Below are positions 6,868 to 7,183 of a stretch of DNA of 7,183 nt, in pieces. The number at the start of each line of letters is the position of its first letter. The stretch's first letter is position 1. The notes below the pieces were generated by a model, which had not been told where the DNA came from, made no database searches, and saw only the letters and a program-made list of their open reading frames with translations. This stretch comes from Bacteroidales bacterium (GTDB lineage Bacteria; Bacteroidota; Bacteroidia; Bacteroidales; NBLH01): assembly GCA_021647685.1 (NCBI GenBank), contig JAKIUH010000225.1, positions 1-7,183 on the forward strand. Reading direction: 5' to 3'. The translations under genes were made by a program, and so were the position numbers.

Positions 6868-7183
6868 TCACCATTACCTTCAAACAGAATTATAAAAATT
6901 AAAGTAGACGATAGTAATGGCAAAGTGTTTTTTGCTACAGATAAAGGTATTGTAGCGTTTAACAACAATGTTTCCCCTTTTGGGGATGGATTGGGTGAAG
7001 TATATGCCTATCCTAACCCTGTAAAGAAAGAGCATTCATTTGTTACGATTGACGGTAGAAATGGTACACATTTACCAAGAGGAACTAATGTTAAAATTTT
7101 AGATTCCTCAGGGCGATTGGTACATGAAACAAATGTAATTGAAGGTCAAGAATTAAAAGGAGGTAAGGTAATTTGGAACAAAA
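5797..7183 (+). CDS. Chimeric frame: NodT/OprM-type outer-membrane factor joined to a PorZ-like C-terminus (runs off edge)
   Basis: I translated 462 codons from the ATG at 5797 without a stop to the window end. Residues 1-354 are an outer-membrane efflux channel lipoprotein: signal peptide with Cys18 (FIASC), then KMGPNFQKP (the family's V-G-P-x-Y-x-x-P), AWWELFQDSSLQNLI (about 63-77), EIDFWGKIRRATES (about 142-155), FEKGVVPEIDVNQAQIQEAQAE (about 213-234) and the hallmark LIERRPDIREAE (about 284-295), ending with GGQMLGPLFNFNKN. Channels of this family are about 450-490 residues and continue with a last pair of long helices and strands; that final ~110 residues is absent. From about 358 the sequence is instead a PorZ-like tail (separate entry). 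As written the product should not make a working channel. It is third gene of the efflux operon, 22 bases after the permease. The start keeps the lipoprotein signal; no Shine-Dalgarno. Confidence 0.85.
   Translation, partial: MKKIIYPVILVILFIASCKMGPNFQKPVFNYPNAFINDSLKGDTLVYDSIYNDSLINLAWWELFQDSSLQNLIKKAVNNNQDYLITISRIEEARAALGYVRADLYPKVDINAEAKSSKMNLLGTPDNAAERFSIAPVISWEIDFWGKIRRATESAKASLLAAEYNKQKIMISLISDVISNYFLLLDYKARQDIARKTYETRKEYLGIITARFEKGVVPEIDVNQAQIQEAQAEAAIYIYERLIKKTEYILRLLIGENPGEILTHIKLSEQIIPPEIPPGLPSQLIERRPDIREAEQLLAAQNAQIGVAQAMRFPSFSLTAMFGLGSNELNSLISADGLIWSVGGQMLGPLFNFNKNNSPLPSNRIIKIKVDDSNGKVFFATDKGIVAFNNNVSPFGDGLGEVYAYPNPVKKEHSFVTIDGRNGTHLPRGTNVKILDSSGRLVHETNVIEGQELKGGKVIWNK
6859..6867 (+). 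other. Right chimera breakpoint, 9-mer AAAAACAAT (Lys-Asn-Asn codons)
   Basis: Codons 355-357 are AAA AAC AAT. Before them the protein is an outer-membrane factor (F-N-F-N-K-N); after them it is PorZ-like (S-P-L-P-S-N). Both families tolerate K-N-N/K here: channels read F-N-F-G/N-K-N-K, and PorZ-like propellers read T-x-x-N-S-P-L-P-S-N. The identical 9-mer in the same codon phase sits at the left chimera on the opposite strand. Flanking bases differ (T and T here, A and G on the left), so the shared part is exactly nine bases. Confidence 0.6.
6868..7183 (+). pseudogene. porZ: 3' part of a porZ-like gene (type IX secretion), N-terminus absent, cut by window edge
   Basis: Residues 358-462 of the frame do not belong to any efflux channel. 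They read S-P-L-P-S-N-R-I, a strand VDDSNGKVFFATDKGIVAF typical of the last blade of a two-component-regulator-type propeller, then GEVYAYPNPVKK, the usual start of a type IX secretion C-terminal domain, and NVKILDSSGRLVHET, a second conserved piece of that domain. This order and wording match PorZ, a cell-surface protein of the PorU-PorV-PorQ-PorZ attachment complex that processes and anchors type IX cargo. A complete PorZ is roughly 750-800 residues; its signal peptide and propellers are missing here. Other propeller proteins with a YPNP tail are possible, but the propeller-to-tail transition is most like PorZ. Confidence 0.7.

Noticed and set aside
6696..6968. Minus-strand frame crossing the right junction
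   Set aside because: It is antisense to both the channel and PorZ-like parts; an open frame there does not support a gene.
6868..7183. PorZ-like tail as a natural sorting signal of the efflux channel
   Set aside because: The tail includes part of a propeller blade before the YPNP domain, and the channel's own final helices are missing, so it is not a simple added domain.

Overview
The window comes from an AT-rich member of the Bacteroidota. Three things point there: loose lipoprotein signals on both the adaptor and the outer-membrane channel of an efflux pump, no Shine-Dalgarno sequences in front of starts, and a TAnnTTTG-type promoter box. A PorZ-like tail adds type IX secretion, which is specific to this phylum. 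The dialect of the proteins (SpmA, CdsA, NodT-like channel) also fits Bacteroidota, probably an uncultured Bacteroidales-like lineage. I cannot go to genus from sequence alone.

Layout. Positions 1-188 (minus) are the first 62 codons of cdsA (phosphatidate cytidylyltransferase), running off the left edge. Positions 194-1363 (minus) are one open frame that is clearly two genes joined. It has the N-terminal ~128 residues of a SpmA-type Gate/nucleoside-recognition membrane protein, followed by a soluble part made of four tandem DUF2007-like repeats plus the tail of a fifth. Positions 1364-1472 are a divergent promoter region. Positions 1473-2627, 2631-5774 and 5797 onward (plus) form a tripartite RND efflux operon: periplasmic adaptor, AcrB/MexB-like HAE1 permease and NodT/OprM-like outer-membrane factor. 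The outer-membrane factor is intact only to about residue 354. From about residue 358 the same open frame encodes the C-terminal end of a PorZ-like type IX secretion protein, which runs off the right edge.

Functionally, the central part encodes a proton-driven multidrug-type export pump: lipoprotein adaptor, inner-membrane trimer with an intact proton relay, and lipoprotein channel. The flanks belong to other systems: phospholipid synthesis on the left and type IX secretion on the right.

The most notable point is that both gene chimeras break at the same in-frame 9-mer, AAA AAC AAT (Lys-Asn-Asn), at 974-982 (minus strand) and 6859-6867 (plus strand). The whole 5.9 kb block between them is therefore bounded by short inverted copies of one sequence. 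Either it is a block joined by microhomology into a divergent DUF2007-cdsA / porZ locus, a real rearrangement creating two fusion proteins, or (I think most likely) an assembly or amplification chimera. Read mapping across the two 9-mers would decide.
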